Shown here piece after piece: positions 1 to 5,632 of a stretch of 5,664 nt of DNA. The DNA comes from Tannerella sp. GTDB taxonomy: Bacteria; Bacteroidota; Bacteroidia; Bacteroidales; Tannerellaceae. Every line of letters starts with the position of its first letter. Position 1 is the stretch's first letter. The position numbers and the translations under genes were made by a program. The notes beneath the pieces are model-generated. The model worked only from the letters and a program-made list of their open reading frames with translations, searched no databases and had not been told where the DNA came from. The DNA lies in assembly GCA_031289515.1 (NCBI GenBank), contig JAITPH010000005.1, positions 1 to 5,664 of the forward strand. Direction: 5' to 3'.

Positions 1-211
1 CCGCCGGAGCCATGTTTATAACTATGCGGTTTCTGGGAAACTTATAGCCGTGGACGTTGAAAGCCGATATTATCCGTTCGTGACTTTCGCGAACGGCCAC
101 GTCGGGCAATCCGACCAAAAAGAACTGGATTCCTTTAGTACAATTAACCTCTATGGTTATTATTGTCGCGGATATTCCACTCACCGCCGCAGCAAATGTC
201 TTGACTAACAT
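1..211 (-). CDS. comM: YifB/ComM-family Mg-chelatase-like AAA ATPase, N-terminal 70 codons (partial)
   Basis: The reading frame starts at an ATG at 211-209 and stays open to the window edge, giving 70 residues that begin MLVKTFAAAVSGISA. The pattern of a short MLVKTF-type start, a T-I-EV stretch (residues 19-22), FFLVGLPD (30-37), V-ESHERI (40-48, as VRESHERI) and KFPRNRIVINMAPA (57-70) is the hallmark N-terminus of the YifB/ComM family. This segment is the family's N-terminal (Lon-protease-S16-like fold) domain; the AAA+ Walker motifs and the C-terminal Mg-chelatase domain would lie beyond the edge. ComM is known as a hexameric helicase that promotes branch migration during natural transformation in Proteobacteria; the role in Bacteroidetes is less clear. 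It begins 40 bp after the lipoprotein gene with no promoter or Shine-Dalgarno seen in the gap, so it is probably co-transcribed. Family assignment is strong; function is by homology only. Confidence 0.9.
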   Translation of the reverse strand, partial: MLVKTFAAAVSGISATIITIEVNCTKGIQFFLVGLPDVAVRESHERIISAFNVHGYKFPRNRIVINMAPA

Positions 212-251
212 TATAATATACGATTTTATTAATGAACGCCGAAATCCCGGT

Positions 252-1337
252 TTAATTCAAAATCTCATCCACAGTACGTTTTAGCTCCAATCCGTTTGAA
301 GTCCTTAGTCTTATCACTCCTTCCTTGTCCATAAGAAAACATTTCGGCAGTGAACTGACATTGTATATCTCAAACAGATTTATAGACTGTCCGGCAGAAT
401 CGGTTACAAGATTCCATTTTACGGTATCCTGAAGTATCGTCTCGCGAATTTCGCTTACTTCGTCATCGAGACTTATGAGCAGTATTTCCAGCGAATCTCC
501 GGAATATTTCGCCGATATTTCATCAAGCATCATTACTTCCGTCCGGCACATGTCGCACCAGAGGGCTGTGAATGCAAGTATGAAATATTTGTTTGCGAAC
601 GAATCGGGAGTAATCGTTTGTCCGTAAATGTTGGACACTTTGAAATCGGGCGCTTTAGCTCCTATCGACGTTGTCTTGGCTTTTTCCGTCCGGGCGCTTA
701 AATCCCTGACTATAAAATAATCGTCGAGATCGGGCGAAAGCAATTTCAGGGCTTCGTCGGTCTGCTCCATTTCGTCGGGATTTGCCAAATATTCGGAGAT
801 GAGTATTGCCGACGCTTCTTCCGTCGGATTCTTATGAATGAAATCCATGACAATGCTTTTCAGTTCGTGATTGATATTTGCCAACCGCGAAACTTCTTCG
901 TCGTTCGGCGGCATGTTTTCTTCCATATTGGCCAAAACATCCGCCTGTCTTTTAAGCAATACCGTCGCTTTCTTCTTAAATTCCGACAGCTTGTTGTTTG
1001 TGCGACCGCCTTTTGCCGAAACTAATTGGGGATAGTCGGCGTCGCCGGTGATTTTGGCGCGTTTGCCGACTTCGGGATATACGCTGAACCACTCGCTTCG
1101 GTCATTGAAATAGAACGTTATGACACGAGTCTGCACGGTTAGCTCGCGAGTAACGGCAAATTGTCCGTTCTCGTCGCAGACGACCGTATCTATAATGCTG
1201 CCTTCGGGCGATTCGTATACGACGAACAGCGTCGGGTCGGCTAAATTTGATAATTTGCCGTCCATTTGATACATGCTGCCCGTGTTACAGGCATAGAGCA
1301 TTATTGCTGCTACAAATATGTAAATAAACCTTCTCAA
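252..1337 (-). CDS. TlpA-like thioredoxin-fold lipoprotein (DUF4369-like N-terminus)
   Basis: This 361-residue protein is probably an envelope-anchored thiol-disulfide oxidoreductase facing the periplasm. A positively charged start (MRR), a hydrophobic stretch and a lipobox L14-Y-A-C17 predict lipidation at Cys17. Residues about 22-110 are beta-rich (DGKLSNL, DTVVCDENGQF) and resemble the DUF4369 domain often found before TlpA domains in Bacteroidetes; 115-220 is charged and mostly helical. The thioredoxin-like domain covers about 224-361: GAKAPDF (226-232), active site W260-C261-D-M-C264, and cis-Pro P331 in SSLP. The redox centre WCDMC differs from the common WCxPC in having no proline before the second Cys. 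An extra Cys333 lies just after the cis-Pro. The start is TTG: an in-frame stop (TAA) lies only six codons upstream with no ATG between, and the next ATG (Met13) would destroy the signal peptide. A purine run with AGG sits just upstream. Role (cytochrome maturation, thiol repair or stress) is not determined. Confidence 0.88.
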   Translation of the reverse strand: MRRFIYIFVAAIMLYACNTGSMYQMDGKLSNLADPTLFVVYESPEGSIIDTVVCDENGQFAVTRELTVQTRVITFYFNDRSEWFSVYPEVGKRAKITGDADYPQLVSAKGGRTNNKLSEFKKKATVLLKRQADVLANMEENMPPNDEEVSRLANINHELKSIVMDFIHKNPTEEASAILISEYLANPDEMEQTDEALKLLSPDLDDYFIVRDLSARTEKAKTTSIGAKAPDFKVSNIYGQTITPDSFANKYFILAFTALWCDMCRTEVMMLDEISAKYSGDSLEILLISLDDEVSEIRETILQDTVKWNLVTDSAGQSINLFEIYNVSSLPKCFLMDKEGVIRLRTSNGLELKRTVDEILN

Positions 1338-1385
1338 AGCCTTTTTTTGCCTTTAAATTTTAAAAAACTACACGTTTCAACGGTG

Positions 1386-1416
1386 TAAAGGTAAGCATGT
1401 TTTTTGAAAAAACAAA
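1386..1416 (-). promoter_or_regulatory. Bacteroidetes-type promoter for the lipoprotein gene
   Basis: Read on the minus strand, TTTG (1416-1413) is followed after 19 bp by TACCTTTA (1393-1386), which matches 7 of 8 positions of the Bacteroidetes -7 consensus TAnnTTTG at the expected distance from the -33 element. Transcription would start near 1379-1382, giving a leader of about 42-45 nt before the TTG start. It lies just past the pckA terminator, so the lipoprotein gene and the YifB/ComM gene probably form a separate unit. Confidence 0.6.
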
Positions 1417-1446
1417 AATTTTATTGCAAAAATTTAAATTTTGTAT

Positions 1447-1481
1447 AAAAAAAGAGCGCAACCCCCGCAGGAATCACGCTC
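1447..1481 (-). terminator. Rho-independent terminator of pckA
   Basis: In the minus-strand transcript, 1481-1454 folds into a 12-bp stem closed by a TGCG tetraloop. The outer five pairs are GAGCG/CGCTC, and the upper stem has four G-U wobbles plus A-U and two C-G pairs. It is followed directly by seven U (1453-1447). It lies 27 bp past the pckA stop codon. Because the four wobbles become A/C mismatches on the other strand, the full hairpin forms only in the pckA direction. Confidence 0.85.
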
Positions 1482-1507
1482 AAAAATCGTAAAAAAAAGG
1501 AAACACT

Positions 1508-3115
1508 TTATAGCTTGGGACCTGCTGCAACCAGTGTTTTACCGGCGTCGTTACCAGTGAACTTCGTGAAGTTTCTGATAAAACGTCCTGCAAGGTCTTG
1601 AGCTTTTTCATCCCATTGGCTTGCATCCGGATAAGTGTCGCGCGGGTCGAGTATTTTTGGGTCAACGCCCGGCAAAGCTGTCGGTACTTCAAAATCGAAG
1701 TAAGGTATTGTCTTCGTAGGAGCGCTGTTGATTGAGCCGTCGAGGATAGCGTCGATTATGCCGCGCGTATCCTTGATGGAGATACGTTTGCCGCTACCGT
1801 TCCAGCCGGTGTTCACCAGATATGCTTTTGCGCCCGATTTCTGCATTTTCTTTACCAATTCTTCGCCGTATTTTGTCGGATGTAACGACAGGAAAGCGGC
1901 TCCGAAGCAAGCGGAGAAGGTAGGCGTCGGCTCTGTGATGCCTCGTTCCGTACCGGCCAATTTTGCGGTAAACCCTGACAGGAAGTAGTATTTTGTCTGT
2001 TCCGGGCTGAGAATGGAAACAGGAGGCAATACTCCGAAAGCGTCGGCCGAGAGGAATATTACTTTTTCGGCATGTCCTGCTTTGGAGACCGGTTTTACGA
2101 TATTGGTGATGTGATTTATAGGATACGAAACGCGGGTGTTCTCCGTAACCGATTTGTCGGCGAAATTTATTTTTCCGTTTTCGTCTACGGTAACGTTTTC
2201 CAGTAAAGCGTCGCGTTTGATGGCGTTATAGATGTCCGGCTCGCTTTCCTTGTCGAGGTTGATTACTTTTGCGTAGCATCCGCCTTCAAAGTTGAACACG
2301 CCTTCGTCGTCCCATCCATGCTCGTCGTCGCCGATCAAGAGGCGTTTCGGGTCGGTCGAAAGCGTTGTCTTGCCGGTTCCCGACAGACCGAAGAAGATAG
2401 CCGTATTCTTGCCGTTCATATCGGTATTTGCCGAGCAGTGCATCGACGCCATTCCCTGCAACGGCAACAGATAGTTCATGTATGAGAACATGCCTTTCTT
2501 CATTTCGCCGCCGTACCATGTGTTGAGGATTACCTGAATCTTCTCCGTAAGGTTGAATACAACAGCTGTTTCGGAGTTCAATCCAAGCTCTTTATAGTTT
2601 TCTACTTTAGCTTTTGAAGCATTCATGATGACGAAATCAGGCTCGCCGAAATCGGACAGTTCTTCTGCGGTAGGGCGAATGAACATATTCGTCACAAAAT
2701 GCGCCTGCCATGCTACTTCCATGATGAAACGGAGTTTCAGGCGGGAGTTTTCGTTGGCTCCGCAAAAAGCGTCTACAACAAACAGCTTCTTTCCGGAGAG
2801 TTGTTGTGTAGCAATGTCTTTCAAAGTCGACCAGCATTTGCCGTCGACCGGTTTGTTGTCGTTTTTATATGTGTCTGTAGTCCACCATACGGTATCCTCG
2901 CTTGTCTCGTCCAGTACAAAAAATTTGTCTTTCGGAGAACGTCCCGTGTATACGCCGGTCATTACATTTACTGCGCCAAGTTCTGTTACCTGACCCTTTT
3001 CGAATCCTTCCAGACCGGATTTGGTCTCTTCCTGAAACAGGAGGTCAAAAGAAGGATTGTGTTCTACCTCTTTTACGTCCTTGATTCCGTACTTGCTTAA
3101 ATCTAAATTTGCCAT
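1508..3115 (-). CDS. pckA: Phosphoenolpyruvate carboxykinase (ATP)
   Basis: This cytoplasmic enzyme interconverts oxaloacetate + ATP and phosphoenolpyruvate + ADP + CO2. At 535 residues it has the normal length of the ATP-dependent bacterial family, distinct from the GTP type. Visible motifs: TGRSPKDKF (57-65, with substrate-binding Arg59), YGGEMKKGMFS (201-211, with the metal-binding Lys), MHCSAN (225-230, His226), P-loop GLSGTGKTT (243-251, Lys249/Thr250), metal-binding IGDDEHGWDDEGVFNFEGG (261-279, Asp263/Asp264) and ENTRVSYP (325-332, Arg328). All catalytic residues known from the E. coli enzyme have a counterpart, so it should be active. The start is ATG; no Shine-Dalgarno is seen (AT-rich leader), as is usual in Bacteroidetes. 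It is a single-gene unit between its own promoter and terminator. In fermenting Bacteroidetes the enzyme commonly runs in the carboxylating direction, feeding the succinate branch; whether it does so here is inference. Confidence 0.98.
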   Translation of the reverse strand: MANLDLSKYGIKDVKEVEHNPSFDLLFQEETKSGLEGFEKGQVTELGAVNVMTGVYTGRSPKDKFFVLDETSEDTVWWTTDTYKNDNKPVDGKCWSTLKDIATQQLSGKKLFVVDAFCGANENSRLKLRFIMEVAWQAHFVTNMFIRPTAEELSDFGEPDFVIMNASKAKVENYKELGLNSETAVVFNLTEKIQVILNTWYGGEMKKGMFSYMNYLLPLQGMASMHCSANTDMNGKNTAIFFGLSGTGKTTLSTDPKRLLIGDDEHGWDDEGVFNFEGGCYAKVINLDKESEPDIYNAIKRDALLENVTVDENGKINFADKSVTENTRVSYPINHITNIVKPVSKAGHAEKVIFLSADAFGVLPPVSILSPEQTKYYFLSGFTAKLAGTERGITEPTPTFSACFGAAFLSLHPTKYGEELVKKMQKSGAKAYLVNTGWNGSGKRISIKDTRGIIDAILDGSINSAPTKTIPYFDFEVPTALPGVDPKILDPRDTYPDASQWDEKAQDLAGRFIRNFTKFTGNDAGKTLVAAGPKL

Positions 3116-3213
3116 GTTTCTAATAATCTAAATAATTGATATTCACGTTTTTATTCTCTTCAAAATCTATTAAAGTTCATAACTTCGGAAAAATTTCCTT
3201 GTTATTCAGGCTA

Positions 3214-3243
3214 CAAAAATACTATATTTTTTTTATCCTGCAA
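3214..3243 (-). promoter_or_regulatory. Bacteroidetes-type promoter for pckA
   Basis: On the minus strand, TTG (3243-3241) is followed after exactly 19 bp by TATTTTTG (3221-3214), a full match to the -7 consensus TAnnTTTG. Transcription would begin near 3207-3210, leaving an AT-rich leader of about 92-95 nt before the pckA ATG. That is long compared with the other genes here and could hold post-transcriptional control, although I see no known riboswitch in it. Confidence 0.65.
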
Positions 3244-3297
3244 CGTGATTAGAGAAATTTTTCATTATTTCTTTTTTTTTATGACCGGGAAAAGGAG

Positions 3298-3305
3298 TAT
3301 CTTTG
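3298..3305 (+). promoter_or_regulatory. -7 element of the permease-ATPase operon promoter
   Basis: TATCTTTG at 3298-3305 matches TAnnTTTG perfectly. The -33 position falls in a T-run (3272-3280) with no clear TTG, so the upstream half is weak. The element ends only 4 bp before the permease ATG at 3310, so transcription from it would begin at about the start codon. A possible Shine-Dalgarno AAAGGAG (3291-3297) lies upstream of the predicted transcription start and 12 nt from the ATG. Confidence 0.55.
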
Positions 3306-3309
3306 CCGA

Positions 3310-4344
3310 ATGAATCTGAAAAAGACAGCATTTTATCCGGTAACGGCGATAGCGCTTGTCGCCGTTTTTGCCGCAAATCTGGTATACGGCGCCGTACATA
3401 TACCGTTTGGCGAAGTGATAAGCATACTGTTCGGCGGCGCGACCGAAAGCGAGGCATGGCGACATATAGTGATGCAATCGCGGCTACCGCAGGCGGTTAC
3501 GGCATTGTTTGCCGGAGCGTCGCTTGCGGCAAGCGGACTGCTGTTGCAGACGCTTTTCAGGAATCCCTTGGCCGGTCCTTCGATTCTCGGCATCAGCGAC
3601 GGCGCAAATCTCGGCGTAGCTTTCGTAATGCTCTTTTTCGGCAATTCGTTCAATCTGTTCTCGGTATACTCCTTGAGCGGCTCGCTGGCTATGATTATTG
3701 CCGCTTTTCTCGGCGCTTGCATTATTTTGGGCATTATCATCTATTTCTCGACAAAAGTGACCAGCCCGGTCATGCTTCTTATCATAGGCATAATGATGGG
3801 TTATCTTGCTTCTTCCGTCATCTCTATTCTCAATTATTATTCGTCGGCCGACAGAGTTCGTTCGTTCGTGATGTGGGGAATGGGCGATTTCTCCGGCGTA
3901 TCTTCCGAAAGACTGCCTTTTTTTATAATATTCTCGCTGGCGGGATTATTCATAGCGATTTTGATGATAAAGCCTCTTAATGCGCTGCTTTTGGGCGAGA
4001 CGTATGCGGCCAATCTCGGAGTTAAGATAAAACGCGCGCGTATCATTATATTATTATGTACAGGATTGCTGACCGCATCGGCTACGGCTTTTTGCGGGCC
4101 TGTTTCCTTTATCGGTCTTGCAGTTCCGCATATTGCCCGGCTGGCGCTTGGCTCGTCGAACAATACGTTGCTGTTGCCTGTCACGATTTTAGCAGGCTCG
4201 TGCGTGGCGCTGCTATGCAACATGCTTACGGTGATGCCGGGAGCCGACAGCGTTTTGCCTCTTAATGCGATAACGCCCATCGTCGGCGCGCCTGTTATCA
4301 TATATATTATTGTAAACAGAAAAAATATTCAGTACTTCAAGTAG
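3310..4344 (+). CDS. FecCD/BtuC-family ABC transporter permease
   Basis: This is the inner-membrane channel subunit of a type II importer that would work as a homodimer with the ATPase encoded next. At 344 residues it is of normal family length, with about ten hydrophobic segments starting at residues 7-27. Family motifs: SRLPQAVTALFAGASLAASG (57-76) continuing into LLLQTLFRNPLAGPSILGIS (77-96), LLLGETYAANLGV (226-238, the cytoplasmic coupling region that contacts the ATPase), FCGPVSFIGLAVPHIARL (261-278) and LPLNAITPIVGAPVIIYII (316-334). Such permeases import ferric siderophores, haem or cobalamin; sequence alone does not separate these, and no binding protein or riboswitch is present to help, so no gene symbol is given. 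The ATG start fits a short N-terminal tail before the first membrane helix. The stop is 2 bp from the next ATG, a tightly coupled pair. The -7 promoter element sits almost on the start codon. Confidence 0.95.
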   Translation: MNLKKTAFYPVTAIALVAVFAANLVYGAVHIPFGEVISILFGGATESEAWRHIVMQSRLPQAVTALFAGASLAASGLLLQTLFRNPLAGPSILGISDGANLGVAFVMLFFGNSFNLFSVYSLSGSLAMIIAAFLGACIILGIIIYFSTKVTSPVMLLIIGIMMGYLASSVISILNYYSSADRVRSFVMWGMGDFSGVSSERLPFFIIFSLAGLFIAILMIKPLNALLLGETYAANLGVKIKRARIIILLCTGLLTASATAFCGPVSFIGLAVPHIARLALGSSNNTLLLPVTILAGSCVALLCNMLTVMPGADSVLPLNAITPIVGAPVIIYIIVNRKNIQYFK

Positions 4345-4346
4345 CT

Positions 4347-5516
4347 ATGCAAAGACAGCCTGTAATCGAGACTTCCGGACTGATAATAGGATACGCCCGG
4401 AAATATAAACGCAGCAGAATCGTTCATGATGATTTGAATTTGAGGCTTTATAAAGGTGAGCTGACAAGTTTGCTGGGTCTCAACGGCGCGGGAAAATCTA
4501 CGCTTTTGCATACTATTTGCGGTTTCCTGCCTGCGCTTGGCGGCGATGTGCTTGTCAATGGCCGCCCGTTGTCGAAATATTCACAGGTCGAGATGTCGCG
4601 GATTATTGGCGTCGTCCTTACCGACAAGACTAATGCGGGAGGCATAACGGTCGTTGAACTGGTCTCGCTCGGTCGCCATCCTTATACCGGATTTTTCGGT
4701 CGCCTCGGCGCGGAAGACCGTTTAGTGGTCGAGCAATCTTTGGACGCGGTGGGTATGGCTCACAAGTCGAAGGATTATATTTCGGAGCTGTCCGACGGCG
4801 AGCGACAGAAGGTGATGATAGCCAAAGCGCTGGCTCAGCAGTGTCCGATTATTATCTTGGACGAGCCGACGGCATACTTGGACGTCACGAGCCGCATCGA
4901 GATAATGTCGTTATTGCATCGCCTATCGGTTGAGCAGAAAAAAGCGATACTGCTTTCTACGCACGATTTGGATCTGGCAATCCGGATGAGCGATTGTCTG
5001 TGGTTGCAGGAGCAGGAGCGGGACATGAAATGCGGAACACCCGAAGACCTGATACTAAGCGGAGCTTTCGAGACATTCTTTGATAAGCGGGGCGTAAAAT
5101 TCGATTCCTCGACAGGCAAGCTGACAGCCGAAAAACCGTCGTCGCCGATAGCCATAGCCGTCGAAGGAGATTACAAGACTTCGTATTGGGTAGGAAATGC
5201 GCTGATTCGAAATGGATTCAGGGCGGTGTCCGAATCTGCTTCTGCTTCCGCCTCCGCTTCCGTTGCTCTCGCTACTTCCGTCGCCGCCCCTGTTGCCGTT
5301 GCTACATCCGTCGCTGTTGATGTTGATGTTGCCGAATCCGAATCCGCTTCCGGCACCGCTTCCGAATTTAAGATAAGATGCGAAGCCCCGAACAAAATAC
5401 TTTTACAAACCGGCGACAAAGTACAAACTCTGAACAGCGTTGCGGAATTGATAACGGCGCTCCGCCAATATCCGCCTGTCATTGCGAGAAAGTTACTGAA
5501 CGAGTTTAGCAAATAG
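4347..5516 (+). CDS. FecE/BtuD-type ABC importer ATPase with C-terminal extension and low-complexity insert
   Basis: This cytoplasmic ATPase should power the permease encoded just upstream. The nucleotide-binding domain (about 1-235) has Walker A GLNGAGKST (44-52), signature LSDGERQK (148-155, a variant of LSGGQ), Walker B IIILDEPTAYLD (168-179, Asp172/Glu173, including the D-loop) and H-loop His206 in STHD. The Q-loop reads VVLTD (89-93), without the usual glutamine. FecE-type ATPases are usually about 250-270 residues; this one has 389. The extension begins around 240 and contains PIAIAVEGDYKTSYWVGNAL (267-286) and IRNGFRAV (287-294), resumes at FKIRCEAPNKILLQTGDK (341-358), and ends in NSVAELITALRQ (363-374). 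I recall similar extensions in Bacteroidetes relatives. Between the halves, residues 295-340 form a Ser/Ala/Val-rich low-complexity insert from hexamer-repeat DNA. The last 13 residues (PVIARKLLNEFSK) run across a dispersed-repeat core. No Shine-Dalgarno is seen; translation is probably coupled to the permease. Confidence 0.93.
   Translation: MQRQPVIETSGLIIGYARKYKRSRIVHDDLNLRLYKGELTSLLGLNGAGKSTLLHTICGFLPALGGDVLVNGRPLSKYSQVEMSRIIGVVLTDKTNAGGITVVELVSLGRHPYTGFFGRLGAEDRLVVEQSLDAVGMAHKSKDYISELSDGERQKVMIAKALAQQCPIIILDEPTAYLDVTSRIEIMSLLHRLSVEQKKAILLSTHDLDLAIRMSDCLWLQEQERDMKCGTPEDLILSGAFETFFDKRGVKFDSSTGKLTAEKPSSPIAIAVEGDYKTSYWVGNALIRNGFRAVSESASASASASVALATSVAAPVAVATSVAVDVDVAESESASGTASEFKIRCEAPNKILLQTGDKVQTLNSVAELITALRQYPPVIARKLLNEFSK
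5229..5366 (+). repeat. Degenerate 6-bp tandem repeat inside the ATPase gene
   Basis: About 23 in-frame 6-bp units, most of the form TCCGNN or GCNGTT (examples TCCGAA, TCTGCT, TCCGCT, GATGTT), run from 5229 to 5366. They encode residues 295-340, beginning SESASASASAS, passing through an Ala/Val/Thr part and a VDVDV part, and ending ESESASGTASE. TCCGAA units occur at both ends. Period 6 keeps the reading frame whatever the copy number. Flanking codons return abruptly to ordinary mixed sequence (GFRAV before, FKIRCEAP after). This looks like a slippage-generated expansion in a surface loop. Confidence 0.85.
5478..5491 (+). repeat. Dispersed-repeat core within the 3' end of the ATPase gene
   Basis: The 14 bp GTCATTGCGAGAAA at 5478-5491 is identical to 5550-5563 downstream of the gene. 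In the gene it is read as codons for the P-VIARK part of the C-terminal tail. VIAR(N/K) is the peptide often seen when this type of short genomic repeat is translated, so the ATPase end is probably repeat-derived. Confidence 0.75.
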
Positions 5517-5520
5517 GAGT

Positions 5521-5555
5521 AATGACGAAAGGAAACTGTTGCGTCTTCCGTCATT
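5521..5555. repeat. Small inverted repeat between the ATPase gene and the main palindrome
   Basis: AATGACGAAAG (5521-5531) and CTTCCGTCATT (5545-5555) are inverted copies matching at 10 of 11 positions around a 13-nt loop. The right arm overlaps the left arm of the larger palindrome, so the two hairpins cannot form together. The left arm is an inverted copy of the same CGTCATT repeat end. Confidence 0.65.
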
Positions 5556-5626
5556 GCGAGAAACAAAGCAATCCACAAATAATACCGGTTCTCTCCGGAT
5601 TGCTTCGTAAACTCGCAATGGCGGAA
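5546..5626. repeat. REP-like palindromic element
   Basis: The left arm (5546-5574) and right arm (5597-5626) are inverted copies. TTCCG, CATTGCGAG and AAGCAATCC in the left arm pair with CGGAA, CTCGCAATG and GGATTGCTT in the right arm. This gives 23 paired positions interrupted by one mismatch and a 5/6-nt internal loop, around a 22-nt apical loop (5575-5596). The CGTCATTGCGAG...GCAATCC pattern is familiar to me as a short dispersed repeat in many bacterial genomes. There is no coding capacity for a transposase, so any mobility would need an enzyme encoded elsewhere. Confidence 0.85.
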
Positions 5627-5632
5627 TTTTTT
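5546..5632 (+). terminator. Possible terminator of the permease-ATPase operon
   Basis: The palindrome at 5546-5626 is followed on the plus strand by six T (5627-5632), then GTTTTC, starting 29 bp after the ATPase stop. This could end the operon transcript. The imperfect stem and large loop make it a weaker candidate than the pckA terminator. Confidence 0.45.

Noticed and set aside
2625..3100. Plus-strand open frames of 122 and 133 codons inside pckA
   Set aside because: They lie antisense to strongly conserved pckA sequence and have no family features.
3173..3185. Possible operator AAGTT-CAT-AACTT in the pckA leader, with a six-codon open frame starting at 3180 on the minus strand
   Set aside because: Five-base arms and a six-codon frame are expected by chance in AT-rich DNA; no ribosome site or conservation evidence is available.
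3116..3309. Cobalamin riboswitch or Fur-type site upstream of the importer operon
   Set aside because: I looked for a B12-box-like core and for a clear 19-bp Fur palindrome and saw neither. The candidate permease promoter also leaves almost no leader for a riboswitch.
3303..3980. Plus-strand 225-codon open frame overlapping the permease gene
   Set aside because: It is rich in Arg/Ser/Cys with no membrane pattern and overlaps the convincing FecCD permease frame throughout; an out-of-frame shadow.
3837..4301. Minus-strand 154-codon open frame within the permease gene
   Set aside because: Antisense shadow of the permease with no recognisable domain or start signals.
5229..5366. Hexamer repeat as a CRISPR array or minisatellite outside coding sequence
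   Set aside because: The units are 6 bp, degenerate, without spacers, and lie in frame inside the ATPase gene.
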